DNA of 64,000 nt from Mycolicibacterium tokaiense (GTDB lineage Bacteria; Actinomycetota; Actinomycetes; Mycobacteriales; Mycobacteriaceae): NCBI RefSeq assembly GCF_010725885.1, contig NZ_AP022600.1:4278001-4342000 (forward strand). Direction: 5' to 3'. The notes under the pieces are model-generated. The model was not told the DNA's origin. It worked only from the letters and a program-made list of their open reading frames with translations, and did no database searches. Positions 17,810 through 28,144 of the stretch are shown piece after piece. The number at the start of each line of letters is the position of its first letter. Position 1 is the first letter of the stretch. Made by a program: the position numbers and the translations under genes.

Positions 17810-18222
17810 ATGAGCCGGAGCTCCTTCGCCTGCTCGTGCCTCGCAGCCTCGGACTCCGGCTGTAGTGCATGAGCCGGAGCTCCTTCGCCTGCTCGTGCCT
17901 CGCAGCCTCGGACTCCGGCTGTAGTGCATGAGCCGGAGCTCCTTCGCCTGCTCGTGCCTCGCAGCCTCGGACTCCGGCTGTAGTGCATGAGCCGGAGCTC
18001 CTTCGCCTGCTCGTGCCTCGCAGCCTCGGACTCCGGCTGTAGTGCATGAGCCGGAGCTCCTTCGCCTGCTCGTCCCTCGCAGCCTCGGACTCCGGCTGTA
18101 GTGCATGAGCCGGAGCTCCTTCGCCTGCTCGTCCCTCGCAGCCTCGGACTCCGGCTGTAGTGCATGAGCCGGAGCTCCTTCGCCTGCTCGTCCCTCGCAG
18201 CCTCGGACTCCGGCTGTAGTGT
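17810..18222. repeat. Seven-copy 59-bp tandem repeat
   Basis: Seven head-to-tail units of exactly 59 bp. Units 1-4 read CGTGCCTCGC and units 5-7 CGTCCCTCGC at the one variable base; otherwise they are identical. Each unit has terminal inverted repeats AGCCGGAG / CTCCGGCT that can form an 8-bp stem. The array fills the space between the methyltransferase stop and nhaA. The period is not a multiple of three, there are no unique spacers, and no protein is supported. Confidence 0.95.
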
Positions 18223-18285
18223 TGCTCCCGGTGTGCCGGGAAGTCTGGTCGGCGAGTCATGTGTGGTGCCTGAACGAGGAGTGTT

Positions 18286-19548
18286 GTGGCCAGACTGTTC
18301 ACCCGCGGCTCGTGGCCCGAGGCCAAGCGCGTCGCCTCGGTGCTGCGCCAGGAAACCGCCGGCGGCATGCTGCTGCTCATCGCGGCCGCCGCGGCACTGA
18401 TCTGGGCCAACTCGCCGTGGTCGGGGCTCTACGACGACATCTCGGAGTTCCGGATCGGCCCGGCGGCGCTGCACCTGGACCTGTCCATCGCGGCCTGGGC
18501 TGCCGACGGACTGCTCGCCATCTTCTTCTTCGTCGTCGGTGTGGAACTGAAGCGGGAGTTCGTCGCCGGGGACCTGCGTGACCCGGCGCGCGCGGCGCTG
18601 CCGATCCTGGCTGCCGTCGGCGGCATGGTCGCCCCTGCCGTCATCTATGTCCTGGTGAACCTGCGGGCACCGGACGGCCTGGCCGGGTGGGCGGTGCCGA
18701 CTGCCACCGACATCGCGTTCGCGCTGGCCATCCTCGCCGTCATCTCGACGCATCTGCCCAGTGCATTGCGGACGTTCCTGTTGACCCTGGCCGTGGTGGA
18801 CGACCTGCTGGCCATCACCGTCATCGCCGTGTTCTACACCGACCACCTGGCGCCGGTGCCCCTGCTGCTGGCGCTGCTGTGCATCGCGGTGTTCGGTGTC
18901 GTGGTCCAGCGTGGTCTCGGCAAGTGGTGGGTGCTGATCCCGATCGGGGTGACGGCCTGGGCGCTGATGCACGCCAGCGGGGTGCACGCCACGGTGGCAG
19001 GGGTGCTGCTCGGGTTCACCGTCCCGGTGGTGGGCCGCTACGCCTCGGCCGTGCGGTTCGAACACCTGCTGCGGCCGCTGTCCGCCGGGTTCGCCGTCCC
19101 GGTGTTCGCCTTCTTCGCCGCCGGGGTCACCGTGGGCGGGCTGTCCGGTCTGGGGCATTCCCTGGGTGATGCGGTGACTCTGGGCGTGATCGCAGGTCTG
19201 GTTCTGGGCAAACCGATCGGCATTCTGGGCACCACCTATCTGCTGGCCCGGTTCACCCGGGCCAACCTCGATGACAACCTGGCCTGGCGGGACGTGCTGG
19301 GGGTCTCGCTGCTCGGTGGCATCGGGTTCACCGTGTCGCTGCTCATCGGGGAGTTGGCCTTCGAGGGCAACGCCACGGCGGGGGCCGACGTCAAGATCGG
19401 GGTGCTGATGGGTTCGGTTCTCGCAGGTCTGTTGGCTGCGGTGGTGCTGTCCAGCCGCAACCGCGTCTACCGCCGCATCCAGGCCGAGGAGACCCGCGAC
19501 GCCGATAATGACGGCATTCCTGACGTCTACCAGCCTCGTCGCGACTAG
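18286..19548 (+). CDS. nhaA: Na+/H+ antiporter NhaA
   Basis: 420-aa NhaA-family antiporter exporting sodium in exchange for protons. About 12 membrane helices. The essential aspartate pair of helix V is in TLAVVDDLLAITVI, preceded by the conserved PTATDIAFALAIL. FFFVVGVELKREFV and GVSLLGGIGFTVSLLI are further family signatures. The acidic C-terminal tail ends in a DADNDGIPDVYQP stretch resembling a calcium-binding-type loop, which is unusual for NhaA. GTG start; AACGAGGAG lies just upstream. Not part of the M. tuberculosis order. Confidence 0.93.
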   Translation: MARLFTRGSWPEAKRVASVLRQETAGGMLLLIAAAAALIWANSPWSGLYDDISEFRIGPAALHLDLSIAAWAADGLLAIFFFVVGVELKREFVAGDLRDPARAALPILAAVGGMVAPAVIYVLVNLRAPDGLAGWAVPTATDIAFALAILAVISTHLPSALRTFLLTLAVVDDLLAITVIAVFYTDHLAPVPLLLALLCIAVFGVVVQRGLGKWWVLIPIGVTAWALMHASGVHATVAGVLLGFTVPVVGRYASAVRFEHLLRPLSAGFAVPVFAFFAAGVTVGGLSGLGHSLGDAVTLGVIAGLVLGKPIGILGTTYLLARFTRANLDDNLAWRDVLGVSLLGGIGFTVSLLIGELAFEGNATAGADVKIGVLMGSVLAGLLAAVVLSSRNRVYRRIQAEETRDADNDGIPDVYQPRRD

Positions 19549-19576
19549 TACCAGGATCGGTGGGTAGACTGCCCGA

Positions 19577-21502
19577 ATGCTTGAACAGATCCGCGGTCCC
19601 GCTGATCTCCAGCACCTTTCGCAGTCTCAGCTCAGTGACCTGGCTCACGAGATCCGCGAGTTCCTGGTTCACAAGGTCGCTGCCACGGGCGGACATCTGG
19701 GCCCGAACCTGGGCGTCGTCGAGCTGACCCTGGCGCTGCACCGGGTGTTCGACTCCCCGCACGACCCGATCATCTTCGACACCGGTCACCAGGCCTACGT
19801 GCACAAGATGCTGACGGGCCGGTGCGCGGACTTCGACTCGCTGCGCAAGAAGGACGGGTTGTCGGGTTACCCCTGCCGCGACGAGAGCGAGCACGACTGG
19901 GTGGAATCCAGCCATGCCAGTTCTGCGCTGTCCTACGCCGACGGGCTGGCCAAGGCCTTCGAGCTCACCGGCCACCGCAACCGGCATGTCGTCGCCGTGG
20001 TGGGCGACGGCGCGCTGACCGGTGGCATGTGCTGGGAAGCGCTGAACAACATCGCCGCCTCCCAGCGTCCGGTGGTGATCGTCGTCAATGACAACGGCCG
20101 CAGCTACGCGCCGACCATCGGCGGTCTGGCCGACCACCTGGCCCACCTGCGTCTGCAGCCCGGCTACGAGAAGCTGTTGGAACGCAGCCGTGGCGCCGTG
20201 CGCGGGGTGCCGCTGATCGGTGAGTTCTGCTACCAGTGCATGCACAGCGTCAAGGCGGGTATCAAGGACGCCCTGTCGCCGCAGCCGATGTTCACCGACC
20301 TGGGCCTGAAGTACGTCGGACCCATCGACGGGCACGACGAGCACGCGGTCGAGGCCGCGCTGCGCAGCGCCCGGGGCTTCAATGCCCCGGTGATCGTGCA
20401 CGTGGCCACCCGCAAGGGCATGGGTTACGGACCTGCGGAGAACGACGAGGCCGAGCAGATGCATGCCACCGGCATCATCGACCCGCTGACGGGGCTGGCC
20501 ACCACGGTGTCGGCGCCGGGCTGGACGGCCGCGTTCTCCGACGAGCTGATCAAGATCGCCCGCAAGCGTCGTGATGTCGTGGCGATCACCGCCGCGATGC
20601 CCGGCCCCACCGGGCTCAGCGCGTTCGGTCAGCGTTTCCCCGACCGGCTCTTCGATGTCGGCATCGCCGAACAGCACGCCATGACCTCGGCCGCCGGGCT
20701 GGCCATGGGTGGGTTGCACCCGGTGGTGGCCATCTACTCGACGTTCCTGAACCGGGCGTTCGACCAGGTGATGATGGATGTCGCGCTGCACAAGCTGCCG
20801 GTCACCATGGTGCTGGACCGGGCCGGGATCACCGGGCCCGACGGTGCCAGCCACAACGGCACCTGGGACCTGTCCATCCTGGGCATCGTGCCCGGGATGA
20901 AGGTGGCCGCCCCCCGCGACGCGGCCACCCTGCGTGAGGAGTTGCGCGAAGCGCTGGCCGTCAAGGACGGGCCCACCGCGCTGCGGTTCCCCAAGGGCGA
21001 TGTGGGCAAGAAGATCCCGGCGCTGCATCGCCGCGACGGGGTCGATGTGCTGGCGGAGCCGGCCGAGGGGTTGTCCGAGGACGTCCTGATCGTGGCCGTG
21101 GGACCGTTCGCCGCCATGGCGCTGGCGGTGGCCGAGCGGCTGCGCGATCAGGGCATCGGTGTCACGGTGGTGGATCCGCGCTGGGTGCTCCCGGTGCCCG
21201 AGGTGCTGGCGGAGTTCGCGGTCGCCCACAAGCTGGTGGTGACCCTCGAGGACAACGGTGTCAGCGGCGGCGTCGGCTCGGCGGTGTCGTCGGCGTTGCG
21301 CCGCAAGGAGATCGACGTGCCGTGCCGCGACGTCGGAGTGCCGCAGGAGTTCCAGGACCACGCCTCGCGCGGTGAGATCCTGGCCCGGGTGGGCCTGACC
21401 GATCAACATGTCGCCCGCCAGATCACCGGCTGGGTGGCCGCCCTCAACACCAGCTCCGACCCGCTCGCCGACACCGACGTCTCGGCGAAGAGGGCCGAAT
21501 AG
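19577..21502 (+). CDS. dxs: 1-deoxy-D-xylulose-5-phosphate synthase
   Basis: First enzyme of the MEP isoprenoid pathway: condenses pyruvate and glyceraldehyde-3-phosphate using thiamine diphosphate and Mg2+. 641 aa. Thiamine diphosphate motif [17 protein letters not shown] ending in NDN; substrate-binding histidine region [16 protein letters not shown]; the transketolase-like central domain has [17 protein letters not shown] with the catalytic glutamate. A typical C-terminal domain follows. It corresponds to dxs1 (Rv2682c) by position. ATG start, 28 bp after nhaA, so possibly co-transcribed. Confidence 0.97.
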   Translation: MLEQIRGPADLQHLSQSQLSDLAHEIREFLVHKVAATGGHLGPNLGVVELTLALHRVFDSPHDPIIFDTGHQAYVHKMLTGRCADFDSLRKKDGLSGYPCRDESEHDWVESSHASSALSYADGLAKAFELTGHRNRHVVAVVGDGALTGGMCWEALNNIAASQRPVVIVVNDNGRSYAPTIGGLADHLAHLRLQPGYEKLLERSRGAVRGVPLIGEFCYQCMHSVKAGIKDALSPQPMFTDLGLKYVGPIDGHDEHAVEAALRSARGFNAPVIVHVATRKGMGYGPAENDEAEQMHATGIIDPLTGLATTVSAPGWTAAFSDELIKIARKRRDVVAITAAMPGPTGLSAFGQRFPDRLFDVGIAEQHAMTSAAGLAMGGLHPVVAIYSTFLNRAFDQVMMDVALHKLPVTMVLDRAGITGPDGASHNGTWDLSILGIVPGMKVAAPRDAATLREELREALAVKDGPTALRFPKGDVGKKIPALHRRDGVDVLAEPAEGLSEDVLIVAVGPFAAMALAVAERLRDQGIGVTVVDPRWVLPVPEVLAEFAVAHKLVVTLEDNGVSGGVGSAVSSALRRKEIDVPCRDVGVPQEFQDHASRGEILARVGLTDQHVARQITGWVAALNTSSDPLADTDVSAKRAE

Positions 21503-21535
21503 AAACCGGCGAGGTGTCGGTCTCGGCGGGCGATC

Positions 21536-22432
21536 ATGGACGCTGAACTGCAGGACTGGCTCGACGGCGGCCAGTTCTTCGATTACCTGGGTTTCAAGGT
21601 GTTCCACCGGGTGCAGGGAACGGGTCCGCCGCTGCTGCTGATCCACGGTTATCCCTTCAACAGCTGGGACTGGGCGACGATCTGGGCGACGCTGACGCAG
21701 CGTTTCACGGTCATCGCGCCGGACATGATGGGGATGGGGTTCTCCGACAAGCCGGTGGCGTACGGCTACTCGGTGTCCGATCACGCCGACATGCACGAGG
21801 CGCTGCTGGCCCACCTGGGTGTGCACCGCGCGCACATCCTGGCGCACGACCTGGGTGACTCCGTGGGCCAGGAGTTGCTGGCGCGCAACGTGTTCGGCGA
21901 GCAGGCCTACGGCACCTTGGACATCGCCACCATCACCTGGCTCAACGGCGGGCTGTTCAACGAGGCATACACGCCGCGGCTGGTGCAGAAACTGATGTCA
22001 CAGACGCCGCTGGGGGAGCTCGGCAGCCGGCTGACCGGCAGCCCGCTGTCGCGGCGCATCGTGGTGCGCACCATCAACGAGATGTTCGGACCGGACACCC
22101 AGCCCACCGCGCGGATGCACGACTTGTTCGGCCAGATCCTCGACCACAACGACGGCCGCCGGGTCAACCACCTCGTCGGCCGCTTCATCAACGACCGGTA
22201 CGTGCACCGCAACCGCTGGGTCCGGGCCATGCGGGAGACGGCGGTGCCGATGCGCCTGATCGACGGTCCGGCGGACCCGAACTCGGGACGGCACATGGCG
22301 AACCGCTATCTGGAGGTGATCCCGAACCCGGATGTGGTGATGCTCGGCGAGCGCATCGGCCACTGGCCGCAGATCGAGGCGCCGCACGAGGTGCTCACCC
22401 ATTTCCTGGCGCACGTCGACCGCCACGGGTAA
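21536..22432 (+). CDS. MEST-like alpha/beta hydrolase (epoxide hydrolase/dehalogenase clade)
   Basis: 298-aa alpha/beta-hydrolase. LLLIHGYPFNSWDW is the oxyanion-hole loop. The nucleophile position is aspartate, ILAHDLGDSVGQELLARN, as in epoxide hydrolases and haloalkane dehalogenases, and the late histidine is in RIGHWPQIEAPHEV. HD-G-D and LNGGLFNEAYTPRLVQKLM resemble the vertebrate MEST/PEG1 family. Substrate unknown. It starts 33 bp after dxs on the same strand, so it may be co-expressed with isoprenoid synthesis. Confidence 0.85.
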   Translation: MDAELQDWLDGGQFFDYLGFKVFHRVQGTGPPLLLIHGYPFNSWDWATIWATLTQRFTVIAPDMMGMGFSDKPVAYGYSVSDHADMHEALLAHLGVHRAHILAHDLGDSVGQELLARNVFGEQAYGTLDIATITWLNGGLFNEAYTPRLVQKLMSQTPLGELGSRLTGSPLSRRIVVRTINEMFGPDTQPTARMHDLFGQILDHNDGRRVNHLVGRFINDRYVHRNRWVRAMRETAVPMRLIDGPADPNSGRHMANRYLEVIPNPDVVMLGERIGHWPQIEAPHEVLTHFLAHVDRHG

Positions 22433-22439
22433 TCGCGCG

Positions 22440-22940
22440 TCAGTCGCCGGTGGCCTCGTCATCGGCGGTGACGTCGCGCCGCCGCTCCCGCAGCACGAAC
22501 GCGGCCACGGCCAGTACCAGCACCAGTGCGCCCAACACACCCGTCTGCACGATGGTCCGCGCGAACTCCGGTCCCTGTCCCACCAGCTTCGCCGCCTCCA
22601 CCGACTGCACCACGATTTCCTTGATACAGGCCAGGATTCCCACGATCAGGAACGGCTCGGCGACGATCTCGTGGGAGCGCAGGCTGGTCCGCACCGCATA
22701 GAGCAGCTCGACGAAGATGAAGATCAGCAACACCCCGTCGAGCAGCTCCAGCATGACGTTGCTGGTGGGGGTGTCCAGCAGGGTGAACATGGTGCGCACC
22801 TGCGCCACCAGCAGCGCCACCGAACCCGCCACCAGGATCACCGCGATGGCCCAATACACCGCGTCCTCGGCGACGCTCAACACCCGGTCGGCGAAGCGCT
22901 GCCGGTCCTTCTCGTCGTGGGTCTCTTCCTTCTCCGCCAC
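22440..22940 (-). CDS. PsiE-like (phosphate-starvation-inducible) membrane protein
   Basis: 166 aa with four membrane helices (about residues 22-45, 58-80, 87-110, 128-150). The stretch MLELLDGVLLIFIFVELLYA followed by VAEPFLIVGILACIKEIVV is characteristic of the PsiE family. Role unknown. I choose the GTG giving VAEKEETHDEK because a GAAGGG lies at good spacing upstream and longer readings run into the RNase D gene. It overlaps nothing and is convergent with the MEST-like gene. Confidence 0.82.
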   Translation of the reverse strand: MAEKEETHDEKDRQRFADRVLSVAEDAVYWAIAVILVAGSVALLVAQVRTMFTLLDTPTSNVMLELLDGVLLIFIFVELLYAVRTSLRSHEIVAEPFLIVGILACIKEIVVQSVEAAKLVGQGPEFARTIVQTGVLGALVLVLAVAAFVLRERRRDVTADDEATGD

Positions 22941-22951
22941 CCTGTCGCCCT

Positions 22952-24232
22952 TCAGCTCGCAGGTTCGCTCGGCGAAGCATCGCTGCCCGCAAGGGCGGAC
23001 GTCAACACCGGCACCGTCAGCTCGCGCTGCCACTGCCGGGCAGCACCGGCCTGCAGGAACTCCTCGATGGTGGCGGCCGGGTCGGGCGTCGGCGCCCAGT
23101 CCCAACACAGCCGGCGCACCAGCTCCGGCGACAGCAGGTTCTCGGTGGGCACGTTCACCTTCTCCGACAGTGCACCCAACCCCGCCCGGGCGGCTTCCAG
23201 CCGGGCCGCAGCCTCGGGCTTGCGTTTGCTCCACCGCACGGGCGGCGGCGGGCCGTTGGTGGGCTCGCTCGACGTCGGCGGTTCGGGGTTCTCGCGCGCG
23301 GCGCGCAGCGCGTCCAGCCACACCTTCGCGTGTCTGCGCTGCTTGGGGCCACCGAACACCGGAAGGGCGGTGAGCTCTGCGGCGGTCTTCGGATCCGCCT
23401 GCGCCGCAGCGACAATCGCCGCGTCGGGCAACACCCGCCCGGGGGCGATGTCGCGGCGCCGGGCGATGTCGTCGCGCACCGTCCACAGCTCGCGCACCGC
23501 CGCCAGTGCCCGCGGATTGCGGACCTTGTGGATGCCGGAGGTGCGCCGCCAGCGGTCGCGCCGGGTGGGCGATGCCTCGAAGGTGCGCAGGTGGTCGAAT
23601 TCCTGTGCGGCCCAGTCGGTCTTGCCCTGTTCCTCCAGCACCGCGGCGACCGCCAGGCGCAGTTCGATCAGCACCTCGACATCCAGTGCGGCGTAGTTGA
23701 GCCAGTCGTCCGGCAGGGGTCGTTTGGACCAGTCGGCGGCACCGTGGCCCTTGGCCAGGCCCAGCCCGAGCAACCGGGCCACCATGGCAGCCAGGTTCAC
23801 CCGGTCGAATCCCGCCAGGCGGCCGGCCAGTTCGGTGTCGTAGAGCGCGGGGGGACGCATCCCCACCTCGGCCAGGCACGGCAGGTCCTGATCGGCGGCG
23901 TGCAGTATCCATTCGTCGGTGTGCAGGACGTCGGCCACCGGCGCCAGCACCTGCAGCGAGTCGCCGCCGTGGCTCACCGGGTCGATGAGCACGGTTCCGG
24001 CGCCGGCGCGCCGGATCTGGATCAGGTAGGCGCGGTTGGAGTACTTGAAGCCCGACGCCCGTTCGGCGTCCACCGCGAACGGACCGGTGCCGCCGTCGAG
24101 TAGTTCGGCGGCCGCGGCGATGTCGTACTTGGTCACCGCGACCTCGGGCACGCCGTCGGCGGGCCGGGTCAGCGGTTCGGGTGCCGCGTCCTCGGGATCG
24201 GGGTGTTCGGGGGTGGGGTCCGGGTCCGTCAT
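22952..24232 (-). CDS. Ribonuclease D-type 3'-5' exoribonuclease
   Basis: 426 aa (Rv2681 type). The DEDD exonuclease residues are present in order: FAVDAERASGF (Exo I), WILHAADQDLPCL (Exo II) and DWLNYAALDVEVL (Exo III). An HRDC domain spans about residues 225-300 (GIHKVRNPRALAAVRELWTV). The C-terminal about 120 residues are specific to actinobacteria. Expected role: 3' trimming of stable RNA. Starts 1 bp after the DUF3000 stop region, so the two genes are one transcript. Confidence 0.92.
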   Translation of the reverse strand: MTDPDPTPEHPDPEDAAPEPLTRPADGVPEVAVTKYDIAAAAELLDGGTGPFAVDAERASGFKYSNRAYLIQIRRAGAGTVLIDPVSHGGDSLQVLAPVADVLHTDEWILHAADQDLPCLAEVGMRPPALYDTELAGRLAGFDRVNLAAMVARLLGLGLAKGHGAADWSKRPLPDDWLNYAALDVEVLIELRLAVAAVLEEQGKTDWAAQEFDHLRTFEASPTRRDRWRRTSGIHKVRNPRALAAVRELWTVRDDIARRRDIAPGRVLPDAAIVAAAQADPKTAAELTALPVFGGPKQRRHAKVWLDALRAARENPEPPTSSEPTNGPPPPVRWSKRKPEAAARLEAARAGLGALSEKVNVPTENLLSPELVRRLCWDWAPTPDPAATIEEFLQAGAARQWQRELTVPVLTSALAGSDASPSEPAS

Positions 24233-24233
24233 C

Positions 24234-24815
24234 TCAGGCGCGGGACCGGGTGCCCAGGTCGGTGACCCCCACCGGTGGCAGGCCCGCCGCATGCTCGAGC
24301 ACCTCGCAGAACGCCTGCACATGGGTGCCGAGGTCGGGGGAGGTGGCCGTCCACGACGCCCGCAGTTCCAACTGGTGGGCCCTCGGCGGGCCGGAGATGT
24401 CGCCGTAGCGCACCGATGTCGTGGCGGTGACCGTGCCGCCGAGCGCGGTGACGTGCTCGGAGCGCGATTCCAGCGCGTCCACCAGCCAACTCCAGGCCAC
24501 CTCGGGCAGCAGGGGGTCGATGGCCTCACTGGAATCCAGGTCGGCCTGGATGTAGGCCACCAACCGCATCGTGCCGTCCCAGGCCTCGGAGCCGTCCGGG
24601 TCGTGCAGCAGGATCAACCGGCCGAAGGCGTCGCCGTCGGAGGTCTCCGGCACCGCCGCGGCCTCGGGATGCTTCACCTCGGCGCCCACCGCGTAGCTGT
24701 ACGGCGCCAGCCGCTGCGGCGGGCGGATGGGTCCGAGCTCGATCTCCGGCCGCACGGTCGCGACACTCATCGCCTCCACCGCCGCCCGGAATTCGGCAGG
24801 CTCACCCACAGTCAC
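24234..24815 (-). CDS. DUF3000 family protein
   Basis: 193-aa soluble protein (Rv2680 type) with no recognised catalytic motif. Conserved segments seen: [40 protein letters not shown], and [12 protein letters not shown]. It is consistently the neighbour of RNase D in mycobacteria and is read in the same direction, so it may be functionally linked. GTG start chosen because it gives the normal family length. Confidence 0.88.
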   Translation of the reverse strand: MTVGEPAEFRAAVEAMSVATVRPEIELGPIRPPQRLAPYSYAVGAEVKHPEAAAVPETSDGDAFGRLILLHDPDGSEAWDGTMRLVAYIQADLDSSEAIDPLLPEVAWSWLVDALESRSEHVTALGGTVTATTSVRYGDISGPPRAHQLELRASWTATSPDLGTHVQAFCEVLEHAAGLPPVGVTDLGTRSRA

Positions 24816-24916
24816 ACGTCGACGCTAGACCGCCGGATCCGGCTGCGCGCGCAGGCGCGCCGTCTCGGCAAACCCACTTTGGGCAACAGCGGGAAGCAGT
24901 GGCAGCATGGAGCTCG

Positions 24917-25966
24917 ATGAATACCCGCCGTGAGCTGCCCTCCTCGCCCTATCTGGCCGCCGCTGCCGGCCGCACGCCGAACCGGGTGCCGGTGTGGTTC
25001 ATGCGCCAGGCGGGACGGTCGCTGCCGGAATACCGGCAGCTGCGCGCCACCCACAAGATGCTCGACGCCTGCTTCGACGCCGAGCTGGTCACCGAGATCA
25101 CGCTGCAGCCGGTGCGCCGCCACCAGGTGGACGCCGCCATCTTGTTCTCCGACATCGTGGTGCCGCTGCGCGGTGCGGGCATCGATCTGGACATCGTGCC
25201 GGACGTCGGGCCGGTGATCGCCCACCCGATCCGCACCGACGCCGACGTGGCCGCCATCAAACCGCTTGACCCGCAACAGGTCGCGCCGGTCTCCGACGCA
25301 GTGTCCCTGCTGGTGGCGGCCCTGGGCGAGGTGCCGCTGATCGGGTTCGCCGGGGCGCCGTTCACGCTGGCCTCCTACCTGGTGGAGGGCGGCCCCAGCA
25401 AGAATCACGAGCGGACCAAGGCGATGATGTTCGGTGCCCCGCAGACCTGGCACGCGCTGATGACCGCGCTGACCGACATCACCATCGGCTTCCTGCAGGT
25501 GCAGCTGGCCGCCGGGGTCGACGCCATCCAGGTGTTCGACTCGTGGGCCGGCACCTTGTCGCTGCGCGACTACCGCACCCATGTGCTGCCCCATTCGTCG
25601 CGGGTGTTCGCCACCCTGGCCGACGCCGGGGTGCCGATGACGCACTTCGGGGTCGGAACCGCCGAACTGCTGGGCGCCATGAGCGAGGCGGGCGCGGGGG
25701 TCGTGGGCGTGGACTGGCGCACCGCGCTGGCCGACGCCGCCACCCGGGTCCGCCCGGGCACCGCCCTGCAGGGCAACCTCGACCCGGTGGTGCTCTTGGC
25801 CGGCTGGGAGGTCGCCCAGCAGCACACCCGTGCGGTGATCGAGGACGGCCGGCGCGCGGTGGCCGCCGGCGCGGCCGCCCACATCTTCAACCTCGGCTAC
25901 GGCGTACTGCCGCCCACCGACCCCGGCATCATCACCGACCTGGTGGCTCTGGTGAAATCGTTGTGA
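24917..25966 (+). CDS. hemE: Uroporphyrinogen decarboxylase
   Basis: Decarboxylates uroporphyrinogen III to coproporphyrinogen III in heme synthesis. 349 aa. Signature [16 protein letters not shown] near residue 28 (substrate-binding arginines), [12 protein letters not shown] with the catalytic aspartate, [17 protein letters not shown], and [15 protein letters not shown] at the end. Start is ATG ([12 protein letters not shown]), aligned with M. tuberculosis HemE. Its stop overlaps the GTG start of the next heme gene. Confidence 0.97.
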   Translation: MNTRRELPSSPYLAAAAGRTPNRVPVWFMRQAGRSLPEYRQLRATHKMLDACFDAELVTEITLQPVRRHQVDAAILFSDIVVPLRGAGIDLDIVPDVGPVIAHPIRTDADVAAIKPLDPQQVAPVSDAVSLLVAALGEVPLIGFAGAPFTLASYLVEGGPSKNHERTKAMMFGAPQTWHALMTALTDITIGFLQVQLAAGVDAIQVFDSWAGTLSLRDYRTHVLPHSSRVFATLADAGVPMTHFGVGTAELLGAMSEAGAGVVGVDWRTALADAATRVRPGTALQGNLDPVVLLAGWEVAQQHTRAVIEDGRRAVAAGAAAHIFNLGYGVLPPTDPGIITDLVALVKSL

Positions 25967-27303
25967 GTGGTACCTATTGTGTTGTGGGCGGCGGTATTTC
26001 GGGTTTGACCGCCGCCTACCGGTTGCGCCGGGCGGTGGGGTCCGACGCCCGGATAACCCTCTTCGACCCGGCGGACCGCCTGGGCGGGATCCTGCGCACC
26101 GAACGGGTGGCCGGCCAGCCGGTGGACGTCGGCGCCGAGGCGTTCGTGGTGCGTCGGCCGGAGGTGCCGGCGCTGCTCGACGAGCTGGGGCTGGCCAACC
26201 GTCAGATCGGCACCACCGGTGCGCGCCCGTTGATCTACGCACAGCGCCGCCTGCACGCCATGCCGGCCGACACCGTCAACGGCGTGCCGAGTTCGGCGGC
26301 CTCGGTGACCGGTCTGGTCGACGACGCGACGGTCAGCCGGATGACCGTCGAACCCACCACACCGCTGGACTGGCGCCCCGGCGCCGACCCCACCGTCGCC
26401 GCGCTGGTCGGGGACCGTTTCGGCGCGCAGGTGGTGGCCCGCTCGGTGGATCCGATGCTGGCGGGGGTGTACGCGGGATCGGCGGCGACCATTGGGCTGC
26501 GCGCCGCCGTTCCCACGGTGGCTGCCGCGCTGGACCGCGGCGCCCGCAGCCTCACCGAGGCAGTGCGCTCGGCGCTGCCGCCCAGCACCGGGGCGCCGGT
26601 GTTCGGCGCGATCGACGGCGGCTACGAGGTGCTGCTGCGGGAACTGGCCACCCGCGGCGGGGCGCACTGGGTGGGTACCGCCGTCGTGGACCTGCACCGC
26701 GACGGCGGGCAGTGGGTACTGCGTGACGACGAGGGCGCACTGTGGCGTGCCGACGGTGTGGTCCTGGCGCTGCCTGTGCCCCGCTTCGCCCGGCTGACGG
26801 CGTCCATCGCACCCCGCTCGGCGGCCGCGGCGGCGCGCATCGAAGTGGCCTCCTCGGCGGTGGTGGCGTTGGCGGTGCCCGGTGGTACCCCGCTGCCGCA
26901 GCGCTCCGGGGTGCTGGTGGCCAGCGGAGAACGGTTGCACGCCAAGGCGATCACGTTGTCCACCCGGAAGTGGGGCAGGCGCGGGAATTGCGAGATGTTG
27001 CGGTTGTCGTTCGGGCGCTTCGGTGACACCATCGCCCGCGACACCAGCGACGAGGACCTGCTGGCGTGGTCGCTGGCCGACCTGGCCGACCTCTTCGAGG
27101 TCACCGTGCACCCGGAGGACGCCCTGGTGCACCGGTGGCTGGAGGCCATGCCGCAGTACGGACCCGGCCACGCCGCGGTGGTTGCCGAGATCCGGGCCGG
27201 GCTGCCGCCGGGAGTGGCGGTGGCGGGCAACTTCCTCGACGGCATCGGTGTTCCGGCCTGCGTGGCTGCCGCGGGCCGGGCGGTGGTGGAGCTCACGAGC
27301 TGA
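25963..27303 (+). CDS. hemY: Coproporphyrinogen/protoporphyrinogen III oxidase (HemY/CgoX)
   Basis: FAD-dependent oxidase of the heme pathway; in Actinobacteria the usual product is coproporphyrin III, matching the HemQ next door. 446 aa. FAD-binding [20 protein letters not shown] at the N-terminus, then [17 protein letters not shown]. The C-terminal FAD motif is [20 protein letters not shown]. Start GTG overlaps the hemE stop by 4 bp (GTGA). Named hemG/hemY in older M. tuberculosis annotation (Rv2677c). Confidence 0.94.
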   Translation: MSGTYCVVGGGISGLTAAYRLRRAVGSDARITLFDPADRLGGILRTERVAGQPVDVGAEAFVVRRPEVPALLDELGLANRQIGTTGARPLIYAQRRLHAMPADTVNGVPSSAASVTGLVDDATVSRMTVEPTTPLDWRPGADPTVAALVGDRFGAQVVARSVDPMLAGVYAGSAATIGLRAAVPTVAAALDRGARSLTEAVRSALPPSTGAPVFGAIDGGYEVLLRELATRGGAHWVGTAVVDLHRDGGQWVLRDDEGALWRADGVVLALPVPRFARLTASIAPRSAAAAARIEVASSAVVALAVPGGTPLPQRSGVLVASGERLHAKAITLSTRKWGRRGNCEMLRLSFGRFGDTIARDTSDEDLLAWSLADLADLFEVTVHPEDALVHRWLEAMPQYGPGHAAVVAEIRAGLPPGVAVAGNFLDGIGVPACVAAAGRAVVELTS

Positions 27304-27332
27304 GGCCATCCTGATGGTGGCACCATAGGGGC

Positions 27333-28028
27333 ATGTCACGCCTGGATTTCGATGCGCTCAACTCCACCATCCGCTACCTGATGTTCTCGGTGTTCGCGGT
27401 GAACCAGGGAGAGCTCGGTGAGGACAGGGCGTCGGTGGTCGACGAGACCGCCACGTTCCTCAAGCAGCAGGAAGACAAGGGCGTGGTGGTGCGCGGCGTG
27501 TACGACGTCGCGGGTCTGCGCGCGGACGCGGACTACATGTTCTGGACCCATGCCGAGCGCGTCGAGGACCTGCAGGCCACCTATTCCGATTTCCGGCGCA
27601 CCACCGCCCTCGGTCGCGCCAGTACACCGGTCTGGAGCAGTGTTGCGCTGCACCGGCCGGCGGAGTTCAACAAGAGCCACATCCCGGCGTTCCTGGCGGG
27701 GGAGGAACCCGGCAACTACGTCTGCGTGTACCCGTTCGTCCGGTCGCTGGACTGGTACCTGCTGCCCGACGAGGAGCGCCGCAAGATGCTTGCCGACCAT
27801 GGGATGGCGGCTCGCGGATACAAGGACGTCCGGGCCAACACCGTGCCGGCGTTCGCGCTCGGCGACTACGAGTGGATCCTGGCCTTCGAAGCACCCGAGC
27901 TCTACCGCATCGTCGACCTGATGCGGGACCTGCGGGCCACGGAGGCACGCAGGCACGTGCGGGAGGAGATCCCGTTCTTCACCGGCCCCCGGGTGGCTGT
28001 CGAGCAGTTGGTCGAGCGCCTGCCCTGA
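27333..28028 (+). CDS. hemQ: Coproheme decarboxylase HemQ (chlorite-dismutase fold)
   Basis: Final step of the coproporphyrin-dependent heme pathway: oxidative decarboxylation of coproheme to heme b with hydrogen peroxide. 231 aa, actinobacterial type (Rv2676c). Catalytic tyrosine and substrate contacts lie in the central [20 protein letters not shown] region; the following [16 protein letters not shown] contains the conserved histidine. It lies 29 bp after hemY in a hemE-hemY-hemQ set. No chlorite dismutase arginine motif is expected in this clade. Confidence 0.94.
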   Translation: MSRLDFDALNSTIRYLMFSVFAVNQGELGEDRASVVDETATFLKQQEDKGVVVRGVYDVAGLRADADYMFWTHAERVEDLQATYSDFRRTTALGRASTPVWSSVALHRPAEFNKSHIPAFLAGEEPGNYVCVYPFVRSLDWYLLPDEERRKMLADHGMAARGYKDVRANTVPAFALGDYEWILAFEAPELYRIVDLMRDLRATEARRHVREEIPFFTGPRVAVEQLVERLP

Positions 28029-28144
28029 CGCGATCGTCGTCTGCGTGAGTTTGCTCCCATGATCCGGTGCGATCGCAGCAACGGAGCTCGGTGGTTTGCT
28101 AGCCTGAACCGCACCGCGTGTGCTGAGGGGGGAACCGACTGAAC

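Noticed and set aside
17810..18222. CRISPR array
   Set aside because: The repeats are immediately tandem with no unique spacers, and no cas genes are present.
17537..18410. Repetitive proteins on the - strand over the 59-bp array
   Set aside because: The unit is not a multiple of three and simply lacks stops on that strand; no start or ribosome site and no plausible composition.
14561..21847. Very long - strand frames opposite the APC permease, nhaA and dxs
   Set aside because: Antisense of certain genes; histidine/arginine/glutamine-rich composition is the normal shadow in GC-rich DNA.
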